Shown here in pieces: positions 50,251 to 59,008 of a DNA stretch of 64,000 bases. This DNA is from CAVVWJ01 sp965652025 (GTDB lineage Bacteria; Gemmatimonadota; Gemmatimonadetes; Gemmatimonadales; GWC2-71-9). Within the stretch, counting starts at the first letter, position 1, and each line of letters opens with the position of its first letter. A program made the translations under genes and the position numbers. Location: contig CBFGTM010000001.1 in NCBI GenBank assembly GCA_965652025.1, positions 1-64,000 on the forward strand, given 5' to 3'. The notes beneath the pieces were generated by a model, which had not been told where the DNA came from, searched no databases, and saw only the letters and a program-made list of their open reading frames with translations.

Positions 50251-50780
50251 CCCTCGAGGACCAGCGAGCGCTCCCAGGCCAGATTGGCGAGGAGTTGCAG
50301 CCAGATGGTGTCGTGAAAGTGGAGGACCGGACATTCCGCTTGAAAATCGGGATCGTCGGTGATCACCGCCACCCACTCATTGGCATTGGGCGCGGCGGCG
50401 TCATACAAAGCCTCCCGGGCGGCGGCCCGGCGGAACACTTCGATCTTGGGCAAGGGAGCGGCCTTGTACCCCTCGGTGAGCACGATGTCGGCTCCCTGCA
50501 TGTATTGCCGGGCCAGATTCACCGGGTCGTACGTGTCGGGGCTCCGCTCGAACAGTACCCGGAGATCCGGGGAGGCGATGAGCACCCGCTCCGCCCGACC
50601 CTCGTGGAAGTGGCGCCAGGTATCGCTGCCGTGGCGGTCGGCTTCAGCGGGATGATGACCATGCTTGATGGTCATCACTCGATATCCCCGACGCACCAGC
50701 TCGCTGGCCAGGGCCACGGCGAGCGTGGTCTTGCCCGCGTTCTTCCGGCCGATTACCGAGATGATGCGCGTTGACGCCAC
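50247..50780 (-). CDS. mobB: Molybdopterin-guanine dinucleotide biosynthesis protein B
   Basis: 177 residues, P-loop GTPase. Walker A SVIGRKNAGKTTLAVAL, then TIKHGHHPAEADRHGSDTWR and VLTEGYKAAPLPKIEVFR, all MobB signatures. It assists MobA in attaching GMP to molybdopterin. Start GTG 50780; it overlaps mobA by 34 bases, suggesting translational coupling. Confidence 0.92.
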   Translation of the reverse strand: MASTRIISVIGRKNAGKTTLAVALASELVRRGYRVMTIKHGHHPAEADRHGSDTWRHFHEGRAERVLIASPDLRVLFERSPDTYDPVNLARQYMQGADIVLTEGYKAAPLPKIEVFRRAAAREALYDAAAPNANEWVAVITDDPDFQAECPVLHFHDTIWLQLLANLAWERSLVLEG

Positions 50781-51364
50781 AGCTGGTCCGCTCGGGTAAG
50801 ATCTTCCGCCGTGTTGACGTTGAAGAACACCAGCTCCGGGTCGGCCAGCGCTTCAACCTGATCGAGAGAGAGGCTGCCCACCCGGATGCGGCCATGAAAC
50901 CCGATCGCGCGCAAGTCCCCCTGGTCGAGGCTGACCGCGATCGCCTCGGCACAGGCCGGTCCGTATCCGGCGCAAAGTGGCTCGACGCCGCGTCTCCCGC
51001 CGCTCTCCGGAAGTATGGCGTCGTAGATGGTGAGACCATCGGCCAGTGCCTGAAGCAGCGGTTCCGACACGAACGGCATGTCCCAGGCAACGCAGACGAC
51101 CGGAGCGGGAGCGCTGAGGACCGCAGTGTAGATCCCGCCGAGGGCTCCGTATCCAGGCTTCGAGTCACTCACGGTTCTCAGGTCGGGTCTCCAGCCAGGT
51201 GCATCGGGAGCATTCGCCACCAGGAGTGGGGGCTCACCCAGCGCGTCGGTCATCACCCGCGTCAGCCGGTCGAGAATCCGTTCCCCGCCGACGACCTCCA
51301 GCCCCTTAGGCCGGCCGCCGAATCGGGTCGCACCACCTCCCGCCAGAATAGCACCCCGTACCAC
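50753..51364 (-). CDS. mobA: Molybdenum cofactor guanylyltransferase
   Basis: 203 residues. Nucleotidyltransferase with GAILAGGGATRFGGRPKGLE, CVAWDMPFVSEPLLQAL and a C-terminal FFNVNTAEDL (the usual NxNTPEDL form). It makes molybdopterin guanine dinucleotide for enzymes such as formate dehydrogenase, in keeping with fdhD in the same operon. Confidence 0.92.
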   Translation of the reverse strand: MVRGAILAGGGATRFGGRPKGLEVVGGERILDRLTRVMTDALGEPPLLVANAPDAPGWRPDLRTVSDSKPGYGALGGIYTAVLSAPAPVVCVAWDMPFVSEPLLQALADGLTIYDAILPESGGRRGVEPLCAGYGPACAEAIAVSLDQGDLRAIGFHGRIRVGSLSLDQVEALADPELVFFNVNTAEDLTRADQLWRQRASSR

Positions 51365-51370
51365 GCTGCT

Positions 51371-52171
51371 CTAATACCTCCTGCCCGGCCTGCGCTCCAG
51401 CACCACGTCGAATCCAAAGGTCAGGCTGAAGAGATGCTTGTAAACCACCTCGTGGGGCGGGATGGTGCGGGCCTCGGGGGTGGCACCGGTGACCTTCTCC
51501 ACGCCCATGATGTTGTCCCGCAGCTCCAGCCGCAGATGGTATCCCTTCGCGACGGCAGCGGTGACACCGATCCCCAGTCCGAGGTACGGTGCCACCCGGG
51601 ACTCGCTGTCGTCGTCATATACCACGAGATCGACGGCACCCTCGGGACTGGGAAATTGCCCGACCATCCTGATGGAGCTCTGGCTGCTGAAGAGCAGGCC
51701 CAGATTGGCTCGGCCATAGGGCGAGAAGGAACTGCGGCTCATTATTCGATAGATGGGGCCGGTTGACACCGACACCGCGGTTGCCGACTTGGTAGCACCC
51801 TGGATCGAGGTGCAGGCGGTAGCCACGTCGGTGCGGCCGGAGGAGAATACGTGACGGCAGCCATCCTCGTAGCCCAGTCCCACCAGAAATGCTTCGCCGC
51901 CCCAGCCAAAGTGGTCACCGGGGAAGTAGGTGCCGGCGAAACTCACCCCGAGGGTGCTTCGAATCTTTCGGGTCAGGGCGAAGGTGTCGGCTGGAACGAT
52001 GAACTGCACCGGCTGTGCCGGCACCGCCCAGAGATCCGCACCGGTGACTACACCAGCGGAAACTGTGAAGATCAGCCGGGCCTGATCCTTGGTGGCCTGA
52101 GCCAGGGCGGACGATGGCCCACCAACCATCCCGAGGACCAGGACGACACGGGCGAGTTCTCGGACGTGCAT
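51371..52171 (-). CDS. Outer-membrane beta-barrel-like protein
   Basis: 266 residues with signal peptide (LARVVLVLGMVGGPSSALAQ). The mature part alternates hydrophobic and polar residues with several Gly/Tyr turns and ends in aromatic strands (YKHLFSLTFGFDVVLERRPG), typical of small outer-membrane barrels. Two Cys lie around residues 105-120. No family recognised. It sits inside the molybdenum-cofactor operon, sharing one base with the next gene. Confidence 0.6.
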   Translation of the reverse strand: MHVRELARVVLVLGMVGGPSSALAQATKDQARLIFTVSAGVVTGADLWAVPAQPVQFIVPADTFALTRKIRSTLGVSFAGTYFPGDHFGWGGEAFLVGLGYEDGCRHVFSSGRTDVATACTSIQGATKSATAVSVSTGPIYRIMSRSSFSPYGRANLGLLFSSQSSIRMVGQFPSPEGAVDLVVYDDDSESRVAPYLGLGIGVTAAVAKGYHLRLELRDNIMGVEKVTGATPEARTIPPHEVVYKHLFSLTFGFDVVLERRPGRRY

Positions 52172-52587
52172 CAGACCCCCAGGAATTGATGATCCACCGC
52201 GAGACAGCGGTCCATCACCACCGCGATGCCGGCAGCCTCGAGTCGCTGGGCCACCTCCTCATGCCGGATTCCCTGCTGCATCCAGACCAGCTGGGGTCGA
52301 ACCTCCAGCAGCTGGTCCAACAGCGCCGGGATGTGCTCCGAGCGGCGGAAGATGTTCACGATGTCGATCGGACCGGCTACGGCCGCGGCGGTCCGCAGAT
52401 CCGGGTGCACCGGCTCCCCCAGGGTCACCCCGCCGGCGGGATGCACCGGCACGATCTTGTATCCCGCTCGCTGGAGATAGCCCGCCACCGCGTGGCTGGG
52501 CCGGTGGGGCTTGCGGCTCAGCCCCACCACCGCAATCCGGTGAGCTGCCCGGAGAAGCTCGGCCAGCCTGACGCGGTCGGGAGGCAC
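52171..52587 (-). CDS. CoA-binding domain protein (YccU-like)
   Basis: 138 residues, a stand-alone CoA-binding Rossmann domain: RIAVVGLSRKPHRPSHAVAG, then IVPVHPAGGVTLGEPVHPDL and LVWMQQGIRHEEVAQRLEAA, ending with VVMDRCLAVDHQ. Known relatives bind CoA; their role is unclear. Located between fdhD and an outer-membrane protein gene in one operon. Confidence 0.88.
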   Translation of the reverse strand: MPPDRVRLAELLRAAHRIAVVGLSRKPHRPSHAVAGYLQRAGYKIVPVHPAGGVTLGEPVHPDLRTAAAVAGPIDIVNIFRRSEHIPALLDQLLEVRPQLVWMQQGIRHEEVAQRLEAAGIAVVMDRCLAVDHQFLGV

Positions 52588-52588
52588 C

Positions 52589-53362
52589 TCAGACGGCGCC
52601 GTGATGCTGAGGATGGCCGCTCACCGCTCGACCTACCAACACCATGCCGCTCCGCCGAGCGATCTCGACTGCCAGGGTAGACGGAACCGAGGGTGTGGCC
52701 ACATACGCCAGGCCCGCCCGTGCAGCCTTGAACGCCAGCTCGGCCGAGATACGGCCGGTCACCAGCAACCCCAGGCCTTCGATTCTCCGGTTGGCCAGTA
52801 AGGCGCCTCCCACCGCTTTATCCACGGCGTTATGGCGCCCGATGTCTTCGGCATGGGCGATCAGCTCGGGTGAAGGAGCATCCACCAGCGCGGCAGCGTG
52901 AATGCCACCGGTGTCCTTGTACCGCTCGCCCCGGGCAAAGAGGGCCTTGAAGAGGAACCGAAGCTGCTCCAGCTCCGGTACGGGGCCTCGAGCCGGTCTG
53001 GATTCGACCGTAGCGGGGTCTGCTAGAAAGGTGGAGACGGCGCCGCACCCCGATGCCAACACGGGCCGCCTCCCCTCGGCCACGACTGCTGCCAAGCGGT
53101 CTTCCGGGATCTGGGCCCAGAAGCCGAGGTCGGTGGCGCAGGGACGCAGGTGCACCTGATCGATGCCCTCGATGTAGCCCTCGCCGTACAGCCATCCGAT
53201 CGCCAGCTCTTCCAACAGGTCGGGGGTGCACATCCAGGTCACCACCGGACGGCCATTCACCTCCAGCCAGACCGGCACCTCTTCCACCGCGGCCAGGTCG
53301 GACATCCTGCCGCCCCGCTTCAGCGGCTGAATCAGCTCAGACGGATCCGGTGCAGTCGGCAT
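52589..53362 (-). CDS. fdhD: FdhD-family sulfurtransferase, second Cys of CxxC missing
   Basis: 257 residues from ATG 53362. FdhD transfers sulfur to the molybdenum cofactor of formate dehydrogenase. Family segments include DLLEELAIGWLYGEGYI and HAEDIGRHNAVDKAVGGALL. The sulfur-carrying motif, CGVC in E. coli, is here SGCGAVS: Cys106 is kept but the second position is Val109. Some family members have one Cys, so it may still work. It overlaps the QueD-like gene by 26 bases. Confidence 0.88.
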   Translation of the reverse strand: MPTAPDPSELIQPLKRGGRMSDLAAVEEVPVWLEVNGRPVVTWMCTPDLLEELAIGWLYGEGYIEGIDQVHLRPCATDLGFWAQIPEDRLAAVVAEGRRPVLASGCGAVSTFLADPATVESRPARGPVPELEQLRFLFKALFARGERYKDTGGIHAAALVDAPSPELIAHAEDIGRHNAVDKAVGGALLANRRIEGLGLLVTGRISAELAFKAARAGLAYVATPSVPSTLAVEIARRSGMVLVGRAVSGHPQHHGAV

Positions 53363-53756
53363 AGAGCGTCGGGTCTTCCTCGATACGCACGCGCTCCAGC
53401 ACGACTCCGGCCGGCAGACGGGCGGCAATCCGGGGAAACAGGTAGGCGGCAATCGCCTCACAGGTGGGCAGGGTCTGCCCGTAGGCGAAGGTGGGGAGAT
53501 CGAGGTTCAGATGCTTGCCGGCCAAAGGTGTGAGGACCTCATCGTGCAGAACACTGTCCAGAAGCTGAAGGTCGACCACCATTCCCATGGGGTCGATGAT
53601 ACCGCCAACCGTCACCCCGCACCGATAGTCATGACCATGTCCCGGCGGATCAGCCAGCGGCCCGAAGATCTCTCGATTGCGCTTCTCGCTCCATTCCGGC
53701 CGATAGTACCGGTGCACCGCGTGAAACCGGACGGTTCGAGTCAGTGAGGCCCGCAT
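53337..53756 (-). CDS. 6-pyruvoyl-tetrahydropterin synthase/QueD-like protein without the catalytic Cys
   Basis: 139 residues. The three zinc His are visible in FHAVHRYYRP (His15) and PPGHGHDYR (His40, His42), and the C-terminal Glu in RVRIEEDPTLYAD. In PTPS/QueD enzymes the segment before GHGH is FGKCxNPNGHGH, with a catalytic Cys; here it is FGPLADPPGHGH with Leu34. Its reaction is therefore uncertain. It lies in the molybdenum-cofactor operon, whose product is also a pterin. Confidence 0.8.
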   Translation of the reverse strand: MRASLTRTVRFHAVHRYYRPEWSEKRNREIFGPLADPPGHGHDYRCGVTVGGIIDPMGMVVDLQLLDSVLHDEVLTPLAGKHLNLDLPTFAYGQTLPTCEAIAAYLFPRIAARLPAGVVLERVRIEEDPTLYADCTGSV

Positions 53757-54479
53757 CTAAAGAGAAAACGAGAAGCCAAGCCCCGCTTGAACCCACCAGC
53801 TGGTATCCCATTCGTCCAGGTTGTTGCCCGGAATCACCGCGGGAGTCTCCGGCTCCTGAGCCGGCCGCTGCTGAAATGTGGTCGGGTAATCGAGCTTCCA
53901 GAAGGTCGCCCGGCCCTCGAGCCGGAGGTGAACTCGGTCGGTCACGAAGACTCGAGTACCCCCGCCGGGCGCCAGGTAGAACTTGGTGCCAAAATCATAT
54001 CCGCTGGTATCGGCTGCAGTGCCGCTGCCAAAGGCGAGCCCACCCGCCGCACTGAGAAAGGGTGCCAGCCGGTGCCAGCTCTTTCCGCCGGTCATGTTGA
54101 ACTGCAGGTCGATTTCGGCGAAGGTCACCGACTGGTCGACCGGATCGGAGAATCGGTTGGCCAGCCCGACAAAGGGATCCACGATGACTCGCTCGAGCTG
54201 GGCATAGGAGACTCCCAGCCCCAGCTGAATGGAGCGCGAGGTGCGGATATCGTAGCGAACTCCGTAGATAGGGCCGTCATGCGGACCAATGCCGAAGTCC
54301 CCGCCTTCGCCGAAGAAGTACCCTCCGAGCAGGGTGAAGGTGTGCCCCCGCCGGATGTCGCGATAGGGTGAGGACTGGGGCGGATGGCCGACCTGAGCCA
54401 GGAGTGCGACTGGGCCGACCAGGAGCGACAGGCCTACCAGCAGTGCCACCCTGCGACCAACCACCCCGGGTCGACCCAT
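53757..54479 (-). CDS. Outer-membrane beta-barrel-like protein
   Basis: 240 residues with signal peptide (VALLVGLSLLVGPVALLAQ). The sequence has eight or so amphipathic strands (FTLLGGYFFGEG, IQLGLGVSYAQL, VHLRLEGRATFWKLDY) and ends WVQAGLGFSFSL. It shares one base with the gpmI stop. Function unknown. Confidence 0.6.
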   Translation of the reverse strand: MGRPGVVGRRVALLVGLSLLVGPVALLAQVGHPPQSSPYRDIRRGHTFTLLGGYFFGEGGDFGIGPHDGPIYGVRYDIRTSRSIQLGLGVSYAQLERVIVDPFVGLANRFSDPVDQSVTFAEIDLQFNMTGGKSWHRLAPFLSAAGGLAFGSGTAADTSGYDFGTKFYLAPGGGTRVFVTDRVHLRLEGRATFWKLDYPTTFQQRPAQEPETPAVIPGNNLDEWDTSWWVQAGLGFSFSL

Positions 54480-56029
54480 CAGTCGCTGTCTCTCAAGTCG
54501 CGTCCCGTCATCTCCGCTGGCGACTCGAGGCCAAGCAGTCCCAGAACTGTAGGTGCCACGTCCCGCAGCGAGCCGCCGGGGCGAAGCGCGTGCGCGCCCG
54601 CGCCGACCGCTACCAGCGGGACTGGGTTGGTGGTGTGCGCCGTGTGCACTCCTCCCGTTGCAGGGTCGATCATCATCTCGCAGTTGCCGTGATCGGCGGT
54701 GATGAGGACGCTGGTCCCCGCCTTCTCTGCACTCACCAGCACTCGGCTCAGGCAGCTGTCCACCGTTTCAACCGCCCGAATGACGGCCGGGAGCACACCG
54801 GTGTGGCCCACCATGTCCGCATTGGCGTAGTTGCAGAGGATGAAGTCGTGGGCTCCGCTCTCGATGGTGCGGCAGAGTGCATCGGTGATCCCGGGGGCGC
54901 TCATCTCCGGTGCCAGGTCATAGGTGGCTACCCGCTGCGAGGGGATCAGGCAGCGCTCCTCTGCGGGATAGGGCGGCTCGTAGCCGCCGTTAAAAAAGTA
55001 GGTGACGTGGGGATACTTCTCGGTTTCCGCGGTGCGAAACTGGGTACGCCCCTGGTCCGCAAGGACCTCGGCCAAGATCCGGGCCAGACTGAACGGCGGG
55101 AAGGCCTGGGGAATGTCGAGGGTCTGGTCGTACTGGGTCATGGTGACGCAGGAGAGCCGGGGACGGTTGCGAATCGGGAAGCCGTCAAATCCCGGGACCG
55201 CGAGCGCCGCTACGATCTGACGCATGCGGTCGCTCCGGTAATTGAAGAAGAACACCCCGTCGCCATCCCGCATCGTCGCCACCGGAACACCGTTCCGTAC
55301 GTGCACCCGGGGCGTGATGAACTCGTCGGTTTCGCCCACCTGGTACGCCGCCTGGATAGCCAGTACCGGATGCTCGACCGGGGTACCGATGCCGTGGACC
55401 ATCGCGTCGTAGGCCAGCCTGGTTCGATCCCACCGACGGTCGCGGTCCATTCCATAGTACCGGCCGGTGAGCGTCGCGATGTCCACTTTGCTGCCGGCGA
55501 TTCGGCGCATGTCCATGAGCAGAGTGCGCACGACTTCGGCGCCGAGCGTCGGAGCGGAATCGCGCCCGTCCAGGAAGCCGTGAATGGCAATCGACTGCAC
55601 CCGGTGACGCACTCCCAGCTCGACGCAGGCGAGCAGATGCCGGTCCAGCGCGTGCACCCCGCCGGGGCCCAGCAGGCCCACCAGGTGCAGCGTTCCCCCG
55701 GTCTGGCGCAGCCCCTGACACAGCTGCACCAGGGGGTCCAGATCATAAAAGGACCCGCCCTGAATGCTCTGGGAGACGCGCACCAGGTCCTGGGGCACGA
55801 CCCGGCCGGCTCCCAGGTTCAGGTGGCCGACCTCACTGTTGCCCATCTGACCTTCGGGGAGTCCGACGGCGAGCCCACTGGCTTCGAGCAGGGTGCGGGG
55901 ATAGGAACGCCAGAGCCGCTGCCAGTTCGGGGTGGAGGCCAACTCGATTGCGTTGCCCTCGCGCTCCGGCCGGTAGCCCCATCCATCCAGCACCACCAGG
56001 ACCACCCGTGGAGCGCGTCCGTTTGACAT
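54479..56029 (-). CDS. gpmI: 2,3-bisphosphoglycerate-independent phosphoglycerate mutase
   Basis: 516 residues, full length. Metal and catalytic motifs are VVLDGWGYRPEREGNAI, GNSEVGHLNLGAGR with the catalytic Ser, SIAIHGFLDGRDSAP, and the late VLITADHGNCEMM. Glycolysis/gluconeogenesis enzyme using two Mn2+. It starts at ATG 56029, back to back with the promoter of the divergent SH3 gene, and leads the operon running to moeA. Confidence 0.95.
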   Translation of the reverse strand: MSNGRAPRVVLVVLDGWGYRPEREGNAIELASTPNWQRLWRSYPRTLLEASGLAVGLPEGQMGNSEVGHLNLGAGRVVPQDLVRVSQSIQGGSFYDLDPLVQLCQGLRQTGGTLHLVGLLGPGGVHALDRHLLACVELGVRHRVQSIAIHGFLDGRDSAPTLGAEVVRTLLMDMRRIAGSKVDIATLTGRYYGMDRDRRWDRTRLAYDAMVHGIGTPVEHPVLAIQAAYQVGETDEFITPRVHVRNGVPVATMRDGDGVFFFNYRSDRMRQIVAALAVPGFDGFPIRNRPRLSCVTMTQYDQTLDIPQAFPPFSLARILAEVLADQGRTQFRTAETEKYPHVTYFFNGGYEPPYPAEERCLIPSQRVATYDLAPEMSAPGITDALCRTIESGAHDFILCNYANADMVGHTGVLPAVIRAVETVDSCLSRVLVSAEKAGTSVLITADHGNCEMMIDPATGGVHTAHTTNPVPLVAVGAGAHALRPGGSLRDVAPTVLGLLGLESPAEMTGRDLRDSD

Positions 56030-56051
56030 GGATCTCCGCGTGTTCTACAAT
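56023..56051 (+). promoter_or_regulatory. Consensus sigma70-type promoter
   Basis: TTGACA (56023-56028), exactly 17 bases, then TACAAT (56046-56051), 8 bases before the GTG at 56060. The -35 box overlaps the divergent gpmI start codon. The transcript would be leaderless. Confidence 0.75.
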
Positions 56052-56059
56052 GCGCCACT

Positions 56060-57079
56060 GTGATTTACGCGCCGCAATCTAGTCCCGCCCTGCGTTGGCT
56101 ACCAGCCTGGGTGACGGCCGTTTCTCTGGCTGCGGCTGCCCCCGTCGGCGCCCAAAATCCGAGCGAAATTTCCACCGATACCCGGCTGCGGAAGGAGCCA
56201 GACGGCACGCCCCTGGTTACCCTGCCGGCTGGCGCCGAGGTCGAGCCTCGGGAGGCTCGGGGAGACTGGCATGAGGTCGTGGTGGAAGGCTGGATCTTCA
56301 GCAGCTCTACCGGCCCAACCGACCGGGACGGCTTCGATCTGGTGGTCAGGGCCCCCGACGGAGAGAATCTGCGGGAATCACCCAATGGAGAGGTAGTGGG
56401 CCGGGTCCGGTCGGGCACGCTGCTGCGGAAACTAGAAAGCCGAGGCGGCTGGACTCACGTCAGTCGAGCAGGATGGGTGCCCAAGGCAGCGATCAACCTG
56501 CCTCCGGCTCCGGATACTCCAGCGGTGGCCCAGTCTCCAACTGCGTCGCAACCCACCACATCGCGGCCTTCGGCGGATGGCGACCGGGCGGCCGTGTCTC
56601 GGCAGGCTGCCCTGCTGGCCACTCCCCAGGGCGGTCCCTATGGCACCCTGCAGGCTGGCGCTCCGGCGCGAATCCTGGGACGTTCCGGGGAGTGGGTCCG
56701 GGTGGCGCTGGAGGGTTGGGTTCGCGAGAGCGACCTCGAGGGCGCCTCGGGCGGGGCGCTCACCGGGGTCACCGCGGCCGAAGTCCGTTCCGAGCCGAGC
56801 CGTTACGTGGGTAAGGCGGTGGAATGGAGGCTGCAGCTGATCTCAATCCAGGCCGCCGACGAGCTGCGGACCGAGATGCCTCGGGGCCAGAAGTATCTCC
56901 TAACCCGGGGCCCGCTTCCCGAGCCGGGATTCGTCTATGTGACAGTGACCGAGAGCCAGGCTGCGGAGTTGCAGAAGCTTCCGGCACTCCAGGAGATGAC
57001 TCTCCGGGTTAACATCAAGTCGGCGCGGACCAAGTATCTGACCACTCCGGTGGTTGAGTTGGTCGCGAGGGTAGATTAA
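56060..57079 (+). CDS. Secreted SH3-like multidomain protein
   Basis: 339 residues from GTG 56060. Signal peptide LPAWVTAVSLAAAAPVGAQ. Three bacterial SH3-like repeats are visible: TRLRKEPDGTPLVTLPAGAE, ENLRESPNGEVVGRVRSGTL and LLATPQGGPYGTLQAGAPAR, each followed by a Trp-containing strand (GWIFSS, GWVPKA, GWVRES). The C-terminal 100 residues are a different alpha/beta domain. SH3-like domains often bind peptidoglycan. Function otherwise unknown. Confidence 0.7.
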   Translation: MIYAPQSSPALRWLPAWVTAVSLAAAAPVGAQNPSEISTDTRLRKEPDGTPLVTLPAGAEVEPREARGDWHEVVVEGWIFSSSTGPTDRDGFDLVVRAPDGENLRESPNGEVVGRVRSGTLLRKLESRGGWTHVSRAGWVPKAAINLPPAPDTPAVAQSPTASQPTTSRPSADGDRAAVSRQAALLATPQGGPYGTLQAGAPARILGRSGEWVRVALEGWVRESDLEGASGGALTGVTAAEVRSEPSRYVGKAVEWRLQLISIQAADELRTEMPRGQKYLLTRGPLPEPGFVYVTVTESQAAELQKLPALQEMTLRVNIKSARTKYLTTPVVELVARVD

Positions 57080-57082
57080 GAC

Positions 57083-57481
57083 ATGAACGATCTCCTCAAA
57101 CAGCGCATCACCCGCCTGCTCGAGTCTCTTGACGACGAGAAGGCTTACCAGGTTCTCGACTATGCCGAGTTCCTGACCAGCAAGTATGCGGCGCGGTCGG
57201 AGCCGGGCGGGCTTCTGGCGAAGATCACCCAGACGGTTGAGAACACCATGCGGGCGGGAAAGCTGCCGGTCCAGGCCATTACCGGTACCATGACCCTCAT
57301 GGACAGCGCGGCCAAGGTCATGAAGGGGCTCGCGGCCGCCGGTCAGGCTGTGGTCGAGGAGGCGGTGAAGGCGGCGGAGGAGCGCGGAAACGCGGAGTCC
57401 AAGGTCAAGAGTGTAGGGTCTGGCACCCAGCCTGCCACATCCCAGGACGCGGGACCGTCGACGTTAGACTCTCGACCCTAG
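57083..57481 (+). CDS. Small hypothetical protein with element-derived C-terminus
   Basis: 132 residues. The N-terminal 35 residues (LKQRITRLLESLDDEKAYQV, then LDYAEFLTSKYA) look like the DUF2281 type seen in small regulatory or toxin-antitoxin-like proteins, followed by an Ala-rich helix. The final 28 residues (SKVKSVGSGTQPATSQDAGP, then STLDSRP) are encoded by a heptamer element and probably not part of the original protein. It follows the SH3 gene by 3 bases. Confidence 0.6.
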   Translation: MNDLLKQRITRLLESLDDEKAYQVLDYAEFLTSKYAARSEPGGLLAKITQTVENTMRAGKLPVQAITGTMTLMDSAAKVMKGLAAAGQAVVEEAVKAAEERGNAESKVKSVGSGTQPATSQDAGPSTLDSRP

Positions 57482-57494
57482 ACCCTCGACCTTG
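57397..57494. repeat. 98-bp inverted heptamer element spanning a gene junction
   Basis: Left arm GTCCAAG, GTCAAGA, GTGTAGG, GTCTGGC (57397-57424); right arm GACTCTC, GACCCTA, GACCCTC, GACCTTG (57467-57494). Each arm is four heptamers, with a 42-base spacer, and the reverse complement of the left arm matches the right at about 19 of 24 positions. It includes the end of one gene and the TTG start of the next. Confidence 0.85.
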
Positions 57495-58970
57495 ACCGCC
57501 CCAGCCAAAGCGCCTCCAGCCACATCGCCGCCTTCGGAGTTCATCCGCGGCATCGGGCCACTGGCCGCCATTTCGCTGGTCGTCGGATCGATGATCGGGT
57601 CGGGCATCTTCATCGTGTCGGCTGATATCGGCCGGCAGGTGGGACCCTGGGGGCCCGGCGCCCTGCTTCTGGTCTGGATCATCACCGGCGCGATGACCGT
57701 CACCGGCGCTCTAGCCTACGCCGAGCTGGCGGCGATGATGCCGCGCGCCGGCGGCCAGTATGTCTTCCTGCGGGAAGGGCTCTCGCCGGCGACTGGCTTC
57801 CTCTACGGCTGGACTCTCTTCGCGGTGATTCAGACCGGCACCATTGCCGCGGTTGCAGTCGCGTTCGGCCGGTTCCTGAGTGTCCTGGTACCCAGCGTCA
57901 GTCCTGACGTATTTCTCCCTCTGGGACAGCTCCGCCTTCCCGGCGCGACCGACGCGATACAGCTGGGGCTCTCGCCTCAGCGGATCGTCGCAATCGTGAT
58001 GATCCTTGCCCTCACCGCGCTCAACATTCGGGGAGTCAGGCTGGGGGCCGCGGTGCAGACCGTCTTCAGCGTGGCCAAGATCGGCGCTCTGGCCGTTCTG
58101 GTCCTCCTCGGCCTGACCTTCTTCCGGCAGCCCGACATCGCCGCTGCGAATTTCTCCAATTTCTGGGGCACCGGCGACTGGACTCTCGCGGTCATCCCGG
58201 TCATTGGCGCCGCTATGGTGGGATCGCTCTTTTCCTCGGATGCCTGGAACAACGTGACCTTCGCCGCGGCCGAGGTGCGCGACCCGACGAAGAACCTGCC
58301 GCGGGCGCTCGCCATCGGCACCGGATTGGTCAGCCTGCTCTACATCCTGTCTAACGTGGCGTACCTCAACATCCTGCCGTTTTACGGAGATCCTAACGGG
58401 ACCGACGTGCTGGCCCGGGGCCTCCAGTACGCCGCGCAGGACCGGGTCGGCACTGCAGCCATTGAGGTCGCGCTCGGGGCCGGCGCCGCGACCATCATGG
58501 CCGTCGCCATCCTGCTCTCGACCTTCGGCTGCAACAACGGTCTCATTCTTTCCGGCCCGCGGGTCTATTACGCCATGGCGCGCGACGGGCTCTTCTTCGA
58601 CCGTGCCGGCCGGCTGCACGAGGTCTACCGGACGCCTGTGTTCGGTCTCATAGCTCAGGCGATCTGGGCCAGTGTCCTCTGCATCAGCGGTACCTACGGG
58701 CAACTGCTCGACTACGTCATCTTTGCGGCGCTGGTGTTCTACTTCCTCACTACCCTCGCGCTCTTCCGGCTACGCGGAAGGCGCCCGGATCTGCCTCGGC
58801 CGGTCCGGGCGTTCGGCTACCCGCTGCTCCCGGCGCTCTATATGGTTGCGGTAGCCGCGCTCATGATCATCTTGCTTCTGTACCGGCCTCTCTATACCTG
58901 GCCGGGGCTTATCATCGTCGCCTTGGGAATCCCGGTGTACGCCATCTGGCGGCGCGGCGCCCGGACATAG
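57492..58970 (+). CDS. Amino acid permease (APC family)
   Basis: 492 residues, 12 membrane helices. Helix 1 has VVGSMIGSGIFIVSADI, the APC substrate-binding GSGIF motif, and helix 6-7 the SLFSSDAWNNVTFAAAEVRD segment that resembles eukaryotic-type LAT amino acid transporters. The proposed start is TTG 57492, inside the heptamer element; no better start is seen before the first helix. Substrate unknown, probably neutral amino acids. Confidence 0.85.
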   Translation: MTAPAKAPPATSPPSEFIRGIGPLAAISLVVGSMIGSGIFIVSADIGRQVGPWGPGALLLVWIITGAMTVTGALAYAELAAMMPRAGGQYVFLREGLSPATGFLYGWTLFAVIQTGTIAAVAVAFGRFLSVLVPSVSPDVFLPLGQLRLPGATDAIQLGLSPQRIVAIVMILALTALNIRGVRLGAAVQTVFSVAKIGALAVLVLLGLTFFRQPDIAAANFSNFWGTGDWTLAVIPVIGAAMVGSLFSSDAWNNVTFAAAEVRDPTKNLPRALAIGTGLVSLLYILSNVAYLNILPFYGDPNGTDVLARGLQYAAQDRVGTAAIEVALGAGAATIMAVAILLSTFGCNNGLILSGPRVYYAMARDGLFFDRAGRLHEVYRTPVFGLIAQAIWASVLCISGTYGQLLDYVIFAALVFYFLTTLALFRLRGRRPDLPRPVRAFGYPLLPALYMVAVAALMIILLLYRPLYTWPGLIIVALGIPVYAIWRRGART

Positions 58971-59008
58971 TTCCCCTCTCTCGCCAGTACTCTTCACGGC
59001 CTTCTCGC

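Noticed and set aside
54368..56026. Long plus-strand open frame opposite gpmI
   Set aside because: GpmI is full length with all motifs on the minus strand; the opposite translation has no recognisable features.
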